Source: Gordonia hankookensis (GTDB taxonomy: Bacteria > Actinomycetota > Actinomycetes > Mycobacteriales > Mycobacteriaceae). Taken from it: a DNA stretch of 64,000 nt. Below, in pieces: positions 26,080 to 34,493 of the stretch. Both the position numbers and the translations under genes were made by a program. The DNA is taken from NCBI RefSeq assembly GCF_014673215.1, contig NZ_JACWMS010000002.1:1426001-1490000 (forward strand), in the 5' to 3' direction. Position 1 is the stretch's first letter, and each line of letters starts with the position of its first letter. The notes beneath the pieces are model-generated. The model had not been told where the DNA came from, ran no database searches, and was given only the letters and a program-made list of their open reading frames with translations.

Positions 26080-26817
26080 TCACTTTTTCGTGCGACGGCT
26101 CCCGCCATGCCAGTCCTCTTGCACGCCCACCTCGGCATCCGCCACGCCGAACGCCGTGAGCTGAGGCTTCTCGCGCAGGCTGCGTTTCAGTTCGGCGAAA
26201 CCGGGGAAGCGGGCGAGGCCGATCACATGGTCCCAGAGCACCACGGCATCATCGTCGCTCGGCAATCGGCTGATGACCGGCCCGAAGAACGCGACTCCCT
26301 CCGGTGGCTCGAACTGGATGATCGGGGTCCCCACGTCCCGTCCGGTCAGTGCCAGGGCTTCATCGGTCTCGGCCTGGATCTCGGCATCGAACGACGCATC
26401 ATCGAGGGCCGCGACATGGTGGTCGGGCAGACCGAGTTCCGCGAGCGCAGGGCCGAGGAAGTCCGCCGTGCCGCGCAGATCGCCACCGTCCACGGTGTAT
26501 GTACCGGTGTGGGTGTCGAAGATGCGGGTGCCGCAGGCCGCATAGAGCCGATCCACCGCCTCGCGACCGTGTTCACGCCGAATGCTTGCGGCGGCTCGCA
26601 GCAGGCGGAGCCCGGCCGTGTGACCGGCCTCGTACTCCGGCGGGAAGTGCGCGTCGTAATCGATATGGGCGTTGAGCAGCCGGAGCGAGATGAACCGCCA
26701 GTCGACGGTGTAGTCGCGCTGCGCGCGCACCTTGCGGACCCACTTGCTGGTCATCCAGGCGAACGGGCACACCGGATCGAAGTAGAAGTTGATGTCGGCA
26801 TCGGCCATCGAGGTCAT
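26080..26817 (-). CDS. DsbA-fold protein like mycothiol-dependent nitroreductase (Rv2466c family)
   Basis: 245 aa. The DsbA/HCCA-isomerase thioredoxin fold is clear: FYFDPVCPFAWMTSKWV, then DVGTPIIQF and GVAFFGPVISRLP, close to M. tuberculosis Rv2466c. The active site here reads C17-P-F-A20, so only the first Cys of the CPWC pair is kept. This implies a monothiol mechanism with mycothiol rather than disulfide cycling. It lies 91 bp after the amidohydrolase gene on the same strand and may be the last gene of that catabolic operon. Confidence 0.8.
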   Translation of the reverse strand: MTSMADADINFYFDPVCPFAWMTSKWVRKVRAQRDYTVDWRFISLRLLNAHIDYDAHFPPEYEAGHTAGLRLLRAAASIRREHGREAVDRLYAACGTRIFDTHTGTYTVDGGDLRGTADFLGPALAELGLPDHHVAALDDASFDAEIQAETDEALALTGRDVGTPIIQFEPPEGVAFFGPVISRLPSDDDAVVLWDHVIGLARFPGFAELKRSLREKPQLTAFGVADAEVGVQEDWHGGSRRTKK

Positions 26818-26908
26818 CTCTTTCGGTTGCGGTCGTGCCGTCCACCGTAACGCTCATCACCGCGCAGCCTGGGGCGAGTCCCGGGTGGCGGCATGGTGAC
26901 GTCGGGCA

Positions 26909-27853
26909 TCAGGTGTTGCGCCCGAAGAGAGCGGCGGAGTTCTCGGCGACCTGCACACGCCACGGACCCCGCTCGTCCGGCCAGCCGTCGTCCAACTGCT
27001 TGGCCAGCAGGTCCACCGCGAAGGCCGGGGTGAAGCAGAAGTCGCTGCCGTAGAGCAGGTGGCCGGTACCGAACCGACGGCTGAATGCGCCGAGTTGATC
27101 CGGTACCGGGGCGCCGGCGAGATCGAACCACAGTTGTTCCCAACCGAGATCGCCGTCGACGTCGGAGGGCACCAGCCCCGCCAGGCGGAACAGGTCGACG
27201 CGACTGAGCACCATCGGCAACACCGCCCCGCAATGCGGGACGATGAATCGGATCTCGGGATGACGTCTCAACACACCGGCGGCCGCGAGATGGACGATCG
27301 TGCGCGTGGTGTCGAAGAGATACTCGAGCAACGGTGCGGGATAGCCGGTCAGGGTCGGATCGAAACCGGGCGGTGCGGTCGGGTGGACGAACACGACCGC
27401 CCTCTGCGCTGCCAGCTCGTGCCACAACGGTTCGAGGGCCGGATCGCCCAGGTACACACCGTGCGCGTTGGACTCGATACCCACGCCCGATCGGCCGGGG
27501 AGGTCTCGGGTCCGCCGGGCCTCGTTGATCGCGCGGCCGACGTCCGGCAGCGGCAGCGCGGCAAAGTACTCGAAACGGCCCGGATGCTCGCGATGAAGGC
27601 CACGCATGAAGTCGTTGACCTCGACCGCCAGCGAGCCTGCTGCGGTGTCATCGCCGAAATGCACACCGGGCGAGGAGATCGACAGCACCGATCGGTCGAT
27701 GCCGACCTGGTCCATCATCGCGAGATGCTCCTGCACAGACCATGTCGGCCACCCAGGCATCGCGTCGGGTGTGGTGTGTCCGGCGGCCTTCGCGGCATCG
27801 ACATACCAGTCCGGCAGGACGTGGGCGTGGACGTCGACGAGTTCACCGCTCAC
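26909..27853 (-). CDS. Amidohydrolase-family (ACMSD-like) hydrolase or decarboxylase
   Basis: 314 aa from a GTG at 27853 that overlaps the end of the acetoacetyl-CoA synthetase gene by 11 nt. The metal site is visible: H9-x-H11 (VDVHAH), VFVHPTAPPG, VPHCGAVLP and YGSDFCF. This pattern belongs to the aminocarboxymuconate-semialdehyde decarboxylase / gamma-resorcylate decarboxylase branch (PF04909). Such enzymes decarboxylate or hydrolyse aromatic acids and ring-cleavage products, consistent with its operon. Confidence 0.85.
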   Translation of the reverse strand: MSGELVDVHAHVLPDWYVDAAKAAGHTTPDAMPGWPTWSVQEHLAMMDQVGIDRSVLSISSPGVHFGDDTAAGSLAVEVNDFMRGLHREHPGRFEYFAALPLPDVGRAINEARRTRDLPGRSGVGIESNAHGVYLGDPALEPLWHELAAQRAVVFVHPTAPPGFDPTLTGYPAPLLEYLFDTTRTIVHLAAAGVLRRHPEIRFIVPHCGAVLPMVLSRVDLFRLAGLVPSDVDGDLGWEQLWFDLAGAPVPDQLGAFSRRFGTGHLLYGSDFCFTPAFAVDLLAKQLDDGWPDERGPWRVQVAENSAALFGRNT

Positions 27854-29828
27854 CGGAAACCCCTGTCCGGTCTGCGTATTTCGCGAAGTAGCGCAGTGCA
27901 TCCGGGTCGTCGACGGTGTCGACGCCGGTCACCTGGACCAGCGGTCGTCCCTGGATCAGGCGTTTCACCGGTACCTCCAACTTCTTGCCGGTGCGGGTGT
28001 GCGGGATGGCAGGCACTTCGATGATGTCATCGGGGACGTGGCGTGGCGATGCCTTCGAACGAATCGCCTCAGCGATGCGCCCGCGGAGATCGTCGTCGAG
28101 GACGGCACCGTCGGCCATCACCACGAACAGCGGCATCCAGTAACCCGTGTCGTCGAGTTCGGCACCCACGACGAGAGACTCGCCGATCTCGGGGAAGGCC
28201 TCGACGACGTCGTAGATGTCGGCGCTGCCGAGCCGGACGCCCTGCCGATTCAGGGTGGCATCGGACCGGCCGGAGATCACGAGGCTGCCGCGGCCGGTGA
28301 TCGTCACCCAGTCGCCGTGCCGCCAGATTCCGGGATAGACGTCGAAATACGCGTCCCGATAGCGGCTTCCGTCCGGATCGTTCCAGAACGCGACCGGCAT
28401 CGACGGCATCGGAGTGGCGATCACCAGCTCGCCGACCTCGTCGACGATCGGCCGACCGTCGGTGTTCCACGCCTGCAGGTCGACACCGAGCAGGGGTGCC
28501 GAGATCTCCCCCGGCCAGACCGGTGTGGTGGGTGCGCTGCCGGCGAATCCACTGACCACGTCGGTGCCACCGCTCGTCGATGCCACCTGAACGTGGGCTC
28601 CGAGCTCGTCGTGGACCCAGTGGTGGCTCTGCGCAGGCAGCGGTGCGCCGGTGCAGCCGATGACGCGCAAGGCGGACAGATCGACGGCGGTGGCGGGATG
28701 GAGTCCTGCCTTGGCACTTCCGGCCAGGTAACCCGGGCTGACGCCGAGGACCGAGACACGGTGATCGGCGGCGATCTCCCACAACCGCTGTGGTCCAGGA
28801 TGACTCGGACTGCCGTCGTACAGGACGACGGTGGCGCCGACGAGCAGGCCGGATGCCACCATGTTCCACATCATCCAGTTGGTGGTGGTGTACCAGAAGA
28901 AGCGCTCACCGTGGCGGAGATCGTTGTGGAGCCCGAGCAGCTTGAGGTGGTCGATCACGACGCCGCCGTGCGAGTGGACGATGCCTTTCGGGACACCCGT
29001 CGTGCCGGACGAAAAGAGGACCCACAGTGGATCGTTGAACTCGACGCGGACGAACTCCGGTTCGGTGGGGTTAGAGACGACGTCGTCCCAGTCGGCCACG
29101 CCCGGGCCGTCGGAGGCGTCGGGCCATGAGCCGAGGATCGGCACCCGTAGGACCGCCCGAAGTGTCGCCACCGAGGCGCGTAACTGCTCCACCTCGGCCC
29201 GCCGATCATGCGCCTTGCCGTTCCAGCGGTAGCCATCCGCCGCGATCAGGACGGTCGGCTCGAGTTGCCCGAGCCGGGCCGCGGCACCCGCAGCGCCGTA
29301 GTCCTGCCCGCACCCCGACCAGATCGCACCGATCCCGGCGGTCGCCAACAACGCGACGAGGGGATGAACGGAATTCGGCAGATAGCCGACGACCCGGTCG
29401 CCCCGACCGACGCCCTGAGCCCGTAGCCACCGCTGCAGCGATCCGACCATGCCGCGCAACTCATCCCAGGTGACCTCCGACGTGGTGCCGGTCTCGTCCT
29501 CGGCGATGATGGCCGTCTCGGGGCCGTCTTCGGTACCATGGGGTCGCAACGCGTGTTCGGCGTAGTTGATCCGCGCACCGGGAAACCATCGGGCCCCTGG
29601 CATCGTCGAATCCGGTAGTGCCACATCCGGGACGTCGTCGGCCAGCACGTCGAAGAAGTCCATGACCGCCGACCAGAATTCTCCGACCTGCTGGGTCGAG
29701 AAGGTCCACAGGTCGTGGTAGGTCGGGTGGTCGACGCCGGTCTGTGCGGAGACGTATTCGGCGAACCCGGCGATCTGGGTACCGACGGTGTCCGAGGGCT
29801 GCCAGATCGGCGTGGGGTCGGAGGTCAT
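27843..29828 (-). CDS. Acetoacetyl-CoA synthetase (acetoacetate-CoA ligase)
   Basis: 661 aa, the usual length. AMP-forming ligase motifs: LFSSGTTGVPKGIVHSHGG, LYDGSPSHPGP, the adenylation hinge ISGRSDATLNRQGVRLG, and C-terminal PHTRTGKKLEVPVKRL with the catalytic Lys. The N-terminal HDLWTFSTQQVGEFWSAVMDFFDV is typical of AACS. It would trap acetoacetate as acetoacetyl-CoA. In an operon with an FAH-family enzyme this makes sense if ring-fission hydrolysis releases acetoacetate. Confidence 0.9.
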   Translation of the reverse strand: MTSDPTPIWQPSDTVGTQIAGFAEYVSAQTGVDHPTYHDLWTFSTQQVGEFWSAVMDFFDVLADDVPDVALPDSTMPGARWFPGARINYAEHALRPHGTEDGPETAIIAEDETGTTSEVTWDELRGMVGSLQRWLRAQGVGRGDRVVGYLPNSVHPLVALLATAGIGAIWSGCGQDYGAAGAAARLGQLEPTVLIAADGYRWNGKAHDRRAEVEQLRASVATLRAVLRVPILGSWPDASDGPGVADWDDVVSNPTEPEFVRVEFNDPLWVLFSSGTTGVPKGIVHSHGGVVIDHLKLLGLHNDLRHGERFFWYTTTNWMMWNMVASGLLVGATVVLYDGSPSHPGPQRLWEIAADHRVSVLGVSPGYLAGSAKAGLHPATAVDLSALRVIGCTGAPLPAQSHHWVHDELGAHVQVASTSGGTDVVSGFAGSAPTTPVWPGEISAPLLGVDLQAWNTDGRPIVDEVGELVIATPMPSMPVAFWNDPDGSRYRDAYFDVYPGIWRHGDWVTITGRGSLVISGRSDATLNRQGVRLGSADIYDVVEAFPEIGESLVVGAELDDTGYWMPLFVVMADGAVLDDDLRGRIAEAIRSKASPRHVPDDIIEVPAIPHTRTGKKLEVPVKRLIQGRPLVQVTGVDTVDDPDALRYFAKYADRTGVSGER

Positions 29829-29883
29829 GGGGCTCCTCGTTGTGTGCGGGAAGTGGTTTCGATACGCGCCGGGTGTCTCGAGA

Positions 29884-30807
29884 TCAGACGGCGCTGTGCA
29901 CGCCCGACATCAGCGCACCCAGGTCGTCGGGCGCGAGGAATGACGGTGGCGGTGGCGGGCCCCAGCTGAACAGGCCTTTGGCCCCTTCGAAGACCTCGGG
30001 CGTCCACAGTTGGTCGTCGACGATGGAGTCCATGTCGGAGTAGTACTCGCTGAAGTTGCCCGCCGGATCCTTCAGGTACCAGAAGAAGTTCGAGCCGGCG
30101 TGATGACGGCCCAGGCCCCAGACGTGACGATCGGGGTCGGCCTCGAGCATGCGCGCCGCGCCGCGACCGATGTCGTCGACGTCGTCGAGCTGCCACGAGG
30201 TGTGGTGCAGAAAGCTGACCGGTGCCTGCTGTACCAGCACGTTGTGGTGGTCGGTCGAGCACCGGAGGAAGGCGGCCAGGCCCTTGACCTCGTCGCTGAC
30301 CTTGAATCCGAGACCGTGAGTGAAGAAGCGTTGTGTGACAGCGTGATCGGTACTTCCGATGACGGCGTGACCGAGCTTGCGGGGCCTGACCGGGTTCTCC
30401 CGGAGGATGCCGGGCGCCCGGCACGTCTTGCGTTCGAGGCGGCCTGGTCCGTTGTAGGGCGTCGGTTCCACATGGGTCTGGGTGATCCGGGTCTGGACGT
30501 CGACGACGGCCCGCAGGCCGGTGGCCTGTTCGGTCGCCGAGATACTGGTGGCGGTCCGGTCGAACGAGATGCCCAGGCCGTTCAGGTTGTGTGCGATCTG
30601 GTCGATGTCGTCGGGACTGTCGGCGCCTACGGTGAGTCCGATCAGCCGGCGCGAGGGCGCATCGAGGATTCGGAGTTGGCGCCCGCCGTCGACGGTCGAC
30701 AGCCAGCCGTCGGATTCTTCCGTCAGGCCGAAATCAGTGTAATAGGAGCGGGTTTCCGCGACATTCGGAACACCCATGGTGACCGACGCGAGACGATGCA
30801 GGCTCAT
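29884..30807 (-). CDS. VOC-family extradiol ring-cleavage dioxygenase
   Basis: 307 aa, two vicinal-oxygen-chelate domains. The metal ligands are in place in the C-terminal domain: H147 (LGHAVIGS), H201/H202 (SFLHHTSWQLDD) and E254 (GNFSEYYSD). This is the type I extradiol dioxygenase pattern (2,3-dihydroxybiphenyl or catechol 2,3-dioxygenase relatives), which cleaves a catechol-like ring next to the diol using Fe(II) or Mn(II). Coupled by an ATGA overlap to the upstream FAH-family gene. Confidence 0.85.
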   Translation of the reverse strand: MSLHRLASVTMGVPNVAETRSYYTDFGLTEESDGWLSTVDGGRQLRILDAPSRRLIGLTVGADSPDDIDQIAHNLNGLGISFDRTATSISATEQATGLRAVVDVQTRITQTHVEPTPYNGPGRLERKTCRAPGILRENPVRPRKLGHAVIGSTDHAVTQRFFTHGLGFKVSDEVKGLAAFLRCSTDHHNVLVQQAPVSFLHHTSWQLDDVDDIGRGAARMLEADPDRHVWGLGRHHAGSNFFWYLKDPAGNFSEYYSDMDSIVDDQLWTPEVFEGAKGLFSWGPPPPPSFLAPDDLGALMSGVHSAV

Positions 30808-31688
30808 GATGACGCTCCCTGGGAGGTTGCCGAGACGAAGGTCTGGTGGAGTTCACCGATGCCGGAGATCCAGCTGTCGAGACGTTCGCCCGGCGCGAGG
30901 AAACGCTTCGGATCGCGTCCGGCGCCGACGCCGGACGGTGTGCCGGTGAAGATCACGTCGCCTGGATAGAGGGTGACGTTGCGCGACAATGTCGCGATCA
31001 ATTGGGAGACCGAGAAGATCAGCTCACGGGTGCGGCCCTTCTGCATGCCCTCGCCGTCGATGGTGCAGCCGAGTTCGAGATCGTCGCGATCGGGGAGTTC
31101 GTCCGGCGTGACCAGCCACGGCCCCTGGGGCGAGAAGCCGGGGAAGGATTTGCCGAGACCGAACTGCGGTGCCGGACCACGGGTCTGGGTGATCCGTTCA
31201 CTGATGTCCTGACCGACGGTCAACCCGGCGACGTGATCCCACGCAACGGCCTCGGCGATGTCGGTGGCCTCGCGACCGATGATCGCGACGAGTTCCACCT
31301 CCCAGTCGACCGCGCCGTTCTCGGGGATGACGACGGTGGTGTCGGGGCCGGAGAAGCTGGACACGTACTTGGTGAACACCGGCGGCAGGTGTGTCGGCGA
31401 CTCGAAGCCGGATTCGGCGGCATGCTCGTCGTAGTTCAGGCCGACGGCGAACACCTGACGTGGGCGGGGTGACGGCGCGCCGAGGCGGGCGCGGTCGATG
31501 GGCGAGCCGGCTGCGGACGAGGCATCGAATGCGGCTGCCCAGTCGGCGACTTCGGACCATCGGTCATAGACGGCGGCAGGATCGTGCTCGAACCGTCCGT
31601 CCGAGGCGGTGGCGATGTCGATACCTTGTTCGGCGCCGGAATCCCCGGTCACCAGGACCGCACGACCGTCGTGGTTGGCGATACGCAT
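30804..31688 (-). CDS. Fumarylacetoacetate hydrolase family protein
   Basis: 294 aa; ATG at 31688 with GAAGGAG upstream. FAH signatures: VFAVGLNYDEHAAESG, DWEVELVAIIGREA, GLTVGQDISER, GLGKSFPGFSPQGPW and LYPGDVIFTGTPSGVG, containing the metal-binding Glu/Glu/Asp set. It probably hydrolyses the C-C bond of the product made by the extradiol dioxygenase encoded just downstream. It is distinct from the FAH-family gene at 1-518. Confidence 0.88.
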   Translation of the reverse strand: MRIANHDGRAVLVTGDSGAEQGIDIATASDGRFEHDPAAVYDRWSEVADWAAAFDASSAAGSPIDRARLGAPSPRPRQVFAVGLNYDEHAAESGFESPTHLPPVFTKYVSSFSGPDTTVVIPENGAVDWEVELVAIIGREATDIAEAVAWDHVAGLTVGQDISERITQTRGPAPQFGLGKSFPGFSPQGPWLVTPDELPDRDDLELGCTIDGEGMQKGRTRELIFSVSQLIATLSRNVTLYPGDVIFTGTPSGVGAGRDPKRFLAPGERLDSWISGIGELHQTFVSATSQGASS

Positions 31689-31716
31689 GAATGAGTTCTC
31701 CTTCTGTGGTGTCGGG

Positions 31717-32937
31717 TCAGACCATCGGGGTGATCGGCTCTTCGACCCCGAGGAGGGCCTTGCCATAGACCTCGTAGCTGACGGCAGGCGAGACGATGGC
31801 ATGTCGGGCACCGGTGGCCGAGTCACGCCAGATCCGTTGCAGTGGACTGACTTCTGCGAAGGAGCCGGCACCGTGTGCGGAGAGCAGGATATCGATGGCG
31901 CGGGTGATGCACTCGGCGACATAACCGGTGTCGGACCGGACCCGCGCCCGCGCCAGGTAGTCGGGGTACTCGCCGGCAGCGGCCGCGGCGTCGATGTCGT
32001 CGGCGGCGCGATAGGCGTGCAGGTGGGCGGTGTCGATCAGTCGGGCCGCCTCGGCGATCTGCAGCTGGAAGGCGGTCGAGTCCTTCTGTGCGGTGAAGAA
32101 GGTGTAGGAGATGGGCTTTTTCGGCGCCTTCTCGATGACGAAGTCGAGTGCTGCCCGCCCCATTCCGAGCTGCGGTCCGACCAGGACAAGGGCGAGCACC
32201 GGTACGAGCGCGGAGCGGTAGAGCACTTCGTCGGTGTGCTCGGTCGGATAATCGCCGACAAGGGCCGGCGGCACACTCATCACGCGATGGTCGGGCACGA
32301 AGATGTCGTCGGCGATCAGGCAGTTGCTGCCGGACGAGCGCATCCCGGCGACGAACCAGGTCTCCTCGAACCCCAGGTCTTCGCGGGGGATCAGGGCGGT
32401 TCCCTGGTCGACCACGTTCCCGTCGGCGTCGGTGATCGGGATACCCATCGCGGCCCAGGTGGCGTGCCACGATCCCGAGTTGTAGTACCACTTGCCGGTG
32501 ACCCGATAGCCGCCCTCGACCTTGCGGGTCTCGGCGGTGGGAGCCAGCACCCCCGACACCTTGGCGTCGGGATCGGCGCCGAACACCTCGTCCTGCGCCC
32601 TCTCCGGCATGAGACCCACCAGCCAGTTGCAGACGTTGGTGAGGGTGACGACCCATGATGTGCCGCCGTCGGCCTCGGCGACGGCCGCCGACACGTCCAT
32701 CATGGTGCGCATCGACGTCTCGTATCCGCCGTACCGCTTGGGGACAGAGATCCGGAACAGGCCGGCGTCGGTGAGCGCCTGGATGCTCTCCTCGACGACG
32801 CGGCGGTCCTGTTCGCCCTGCGCGGCGTTACGTGCCAGCAGCGGCTTCAACGCGTGTGCGCGAGCGACGAGCTCGGCGGCGGTCGGAGCCTGCGACGTGG
32901 CCGGGTTCTCGGTGGGTGCGGGGGCCGTGGTGGTCAT
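31717..32937 (-). CDS. Acyl-CoA-dehydrogenase-fold flavin monooxygenase (group D, HsaA-like)
   Basis: 406 aa with the acyl-CoA dehydrogenase fold (AGLFRISVPKRYGGYE; SGVLAPTAETRKVEGGYRVTGKWYYNSG; GMRSSGSNCLIADDIFVP) but lacking the catalytic base of true dehydrogenases. It resembles HsaA and related oxygenases that use reduced flavin from a separate reductase. The flavin reductase gene lies immediately upstream (45 bp), completing a two-component phenol hydroxylase. It probably ortho-hydroxylates a phenol to the catechol cut by the VOC dioxygenase. Confidence 0.85.
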   Translation of the reverse strand: MTTTAPAPTENPATSQAPTAAELVARAHALKPLLARNAAQGEQDRRVVEESIQALTDAGLFRISVPKRYGGYETSMRTMMDVSAAVAEADGGTSWVVTLTNVCNWLVGLMPERAQDEVFGADPDAKVSGVLAPTAETRKVEGGYRVTGKWYYNSGSWHATWAAMGIPITDADGNVVDQGTALIPREDLGFEETWFVAGMRSSGSNCLIADDIFVPDHRVMSVPPALVGDYPTEHTDEVLYRSALVPVLALVLVGPQLGMGRAALDFVIEKAPKKPISYTFFTAQKDSTAFQLQIAEAARLIDTAHLHAYRAADDIDAAAAAGEYPDYLARARVRSDTGYVAECITRAIDILLSAHGAGSFAEVSPLQRIWRDSATGARHAIVSPAVSYEVYGKALLGVEEPITPMV

Positions 32938-32982
32938 ACTCGTCTCCTGGTGTGGTGAGCGGAACGGAAGGACATGGATGAA

Positions 32983-33501
32983 TCAGCTTGCGCAGGCGGT
33001 GATCTGGTCGATGATGGGTGGTCGGTTACGGGTGGCGAACTGCGAGTGGGTGCCAAAGGTGCGGTGTCCGTAGACAAGTGGTGGCCGGTGCGTGGAAGCC
33101 GCGTCGGTGACTGCACCGATGAGCAGCAGGTGATCGCCTGCCTCGACGGTCTGGAACAGCTCACAGGCCGCCCAACCGGCAACGTCGTCGAGGCGGGGCA
33201 GTCCACGGGTCTGGGTCCACGGCGCGACGGCGAAGCGATCCGCGGCGCGGGAGGCGAAGGTCATCGCGACGTCGTCCTGGCCCGAGTTGAGGATGTTCAC
33301 GCCGAACCGTCCGGTGTCGAGGATGCGGGCCAGCAGACTCGACCGATGGTCGAGCGCGATGGACAGGAGCGCTGGGCGCAGGGAGAGCGAGGCCAACGAG
33401 CTGACGGTGGCGCCGTGCGGGCCGTCGGTGTCTGCGGTCGTGACGATGGTGACCGGTGCGCACACCCCGGCCATCAGATCGCGGAACTGTTGATCGAGCA
33501 T
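32983..33501 (-). CDS. NAD(P)H:flavin oxidoreductase, reductase component
   Basis: 172 aa. The start is ATG 33501 with GGAGGT upstream; a longer frame would cross the probable GntR sites. The flavin-reductase-like FMN fold is shown by FRDLMAGVCAPVTIVTT, GPHGATVSSLASLSLRPALLSIALDHRSS and RFGVNIL. It is the first gene of the minus-strand catabolic operon and supplies reduced flavin to the HsaA-like monooxygenase encoded next. Confidence 0.88.
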   Translation of the reverse strand: MLDQQFRDLMAGVCAPVTIVTTADTDGPHGATVSSLASLSLRPALLSIALDHRSSLLARILDTGRFGVNILNSGQDDVAMTFASRAADRFAVAPWTQTRGLPRLDDVAGWAACELFQTVEAGDHLLLIGAVTDAASTHRPPLVYGHRTFGTHSQFATRNRPPIIDQITACAS

Positions 33502-33521
33502 CGCCCGCACCTCCAAATAAA

Positions 33522-33603
33522 CATGATTAATTACCTGGATCACAGCGTGCGGGTGACACGGGTCACTTGTCAAGAGAATTCATCAAATTCATCATGCTTA
33601 ATT
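33522..33603. promoter_or_regulatory. Two GntR-type half sites before the catabolic operon
   Basis: CATGATTAATT (33522-33532) and CATGCTTAATT (33593-33603) share the core CATGMTYAATY and lie 71 bp apart in the 147-bp gap between the GntR gene and the flavin reductase. A third copy overlaps the GntR start (34474-34484). The spacing would allow looping or co-operative binding. Inferred to be sites of the adjacent GntR protein. Confidence 0.5.
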
Positions 33604-33648
33604 TCGGCGAAGCGCCGAACACGCGTATTTCCCCAGTTCAGCCGGGTG

Positions 33649-34476
33649 TCAGGAGGCCGATGCGACTGATTCGGGGCGCAGGATCATCGTCGGATCGGTG
33701 CGACGCAGGGCGGCAACGGCCGCATCGGCGTCTCGCGAGGTGAGCGCGACGACCAGATCCTCGACGGCCCGGGCCAGCCCGTCGAGGTAGACCGGGACCC
33801 GTTCGCGGGCGGTGTCCAGGCGCGCCTGGAGGTGCGAGGTACCGACGTCCATGATGCTGAGGTAGAGGCTGTTCAGGAGCTGGCTGCTGCCGATGCCTGC
33901 GAAGTATTCGTGCACGTTCCAGGCAGCCCAGACGAATCCCGACAGATCGCCGGAGTCGTGCGTGCGGCGGACGTCGGCCAACCGTTCGTCGAGGGCCTGC
34001 AGATCGGTGTCGGTCAGTGCTGCCAGCGCCTCGGCGACGAGCAGGGGTGCCAGCGCGTCTCGGATCTGGATCGACTCGGGTAGCGACGAACTGTTCGCCG
34101 CGGCGGCCCGGAACCAGCCGTTCATCCGCGAGAGTGGCGAGGGGTCGGCCGCGAAGATGCCGCCGCCCGGGCCCGGTCGTGAGGTGATGACGCCGCGTTC
34201 CTGGGCGAGCTTGATCGCTTCGTTGACCGTGCCGACCGAGACCTCGCAGATGGTGCGGATGTCGTCTTTGCTGCCGATCCGCTCGCCGGTGGGAACCCTG
34301 GCGGCCAGTCGGGCGATCTGATCGGCGGCCAGTTCGGCACGCGACAACCCGATCGTGACGGTCCCCGGCAGGCTGATGCGGCGCTGCCACATCTCCGGCG
34401 CGTAGGCCGGGATGTCGGGTGGCCCCTGGTCGGGGAGGTCGGCGGGCACGTGTCGATGGTAACGCGAATCCATCAT
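33649..34476 (-). CDS. GntR-family regulator (FCD type) of the catabolic operon
   Basis: 275 aa from ATG 34476 (the next ATG, 34473, is equally possible; no ribosome site is seen). The winged HTH is at about 50-110 (ERIGSKDDIRTICEVSVGTVNEAIKLAQERGVITSRPGPGGGIF), followed by a helical FCD-like domain with RRTHDSGDLSGFVWAAWNVHEYFAGIG. It is encoded directly upstream of the flavin-reductase operon, and motif copies occur at its own start and in front of that operon, so autoregulation plus operon control is likely. Confidence 0.85.
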   Translation of the reverse strand: MMDSRYHRHVPADLPDQGPPDIPAYAPEMWQRRISLPGTVTIGLSRAELAADQIARLAARVPTGERIGSKDDIRTICEVSVGTVNEAIKLAQERGVITSRPGPGGGIFAADPSPLSRMNGWFRAAAANSSSLPESIQIRDALAPLLVAEALAALTDTDLQALDERLADVRRTHDSGDLSGFVWAAWNVHEYFAGIGSSQLLNSLYLSIMDVGTSHLQARLDTARERVPVYLDGLARAVEDLVVALTSRDADAAVAALRRTDPTMILRPESVASAS

Positions 34477-34484
34477 GATCAATC
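34474..34484. promoter_or_regulatory. GntR-type site overlapping the regulator's own start codon
   Basis: CATGATCAATC matches the CATGMTYAATY core found twice before the catabolic operon and covers the ATG of the GntR gene. Binding here would block translation start or a leaderless transcript start. Confidence 0.45.
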
Positions 34485-34493
34485 GTCAGCGCA

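Noticed and set aside
26034..26160. Small frame starting MTAVLNRRSRSP with a GAAAGG site
   Set aside because: Short, no recognisable features, and runs into the DsbA-like gene on the other strand.
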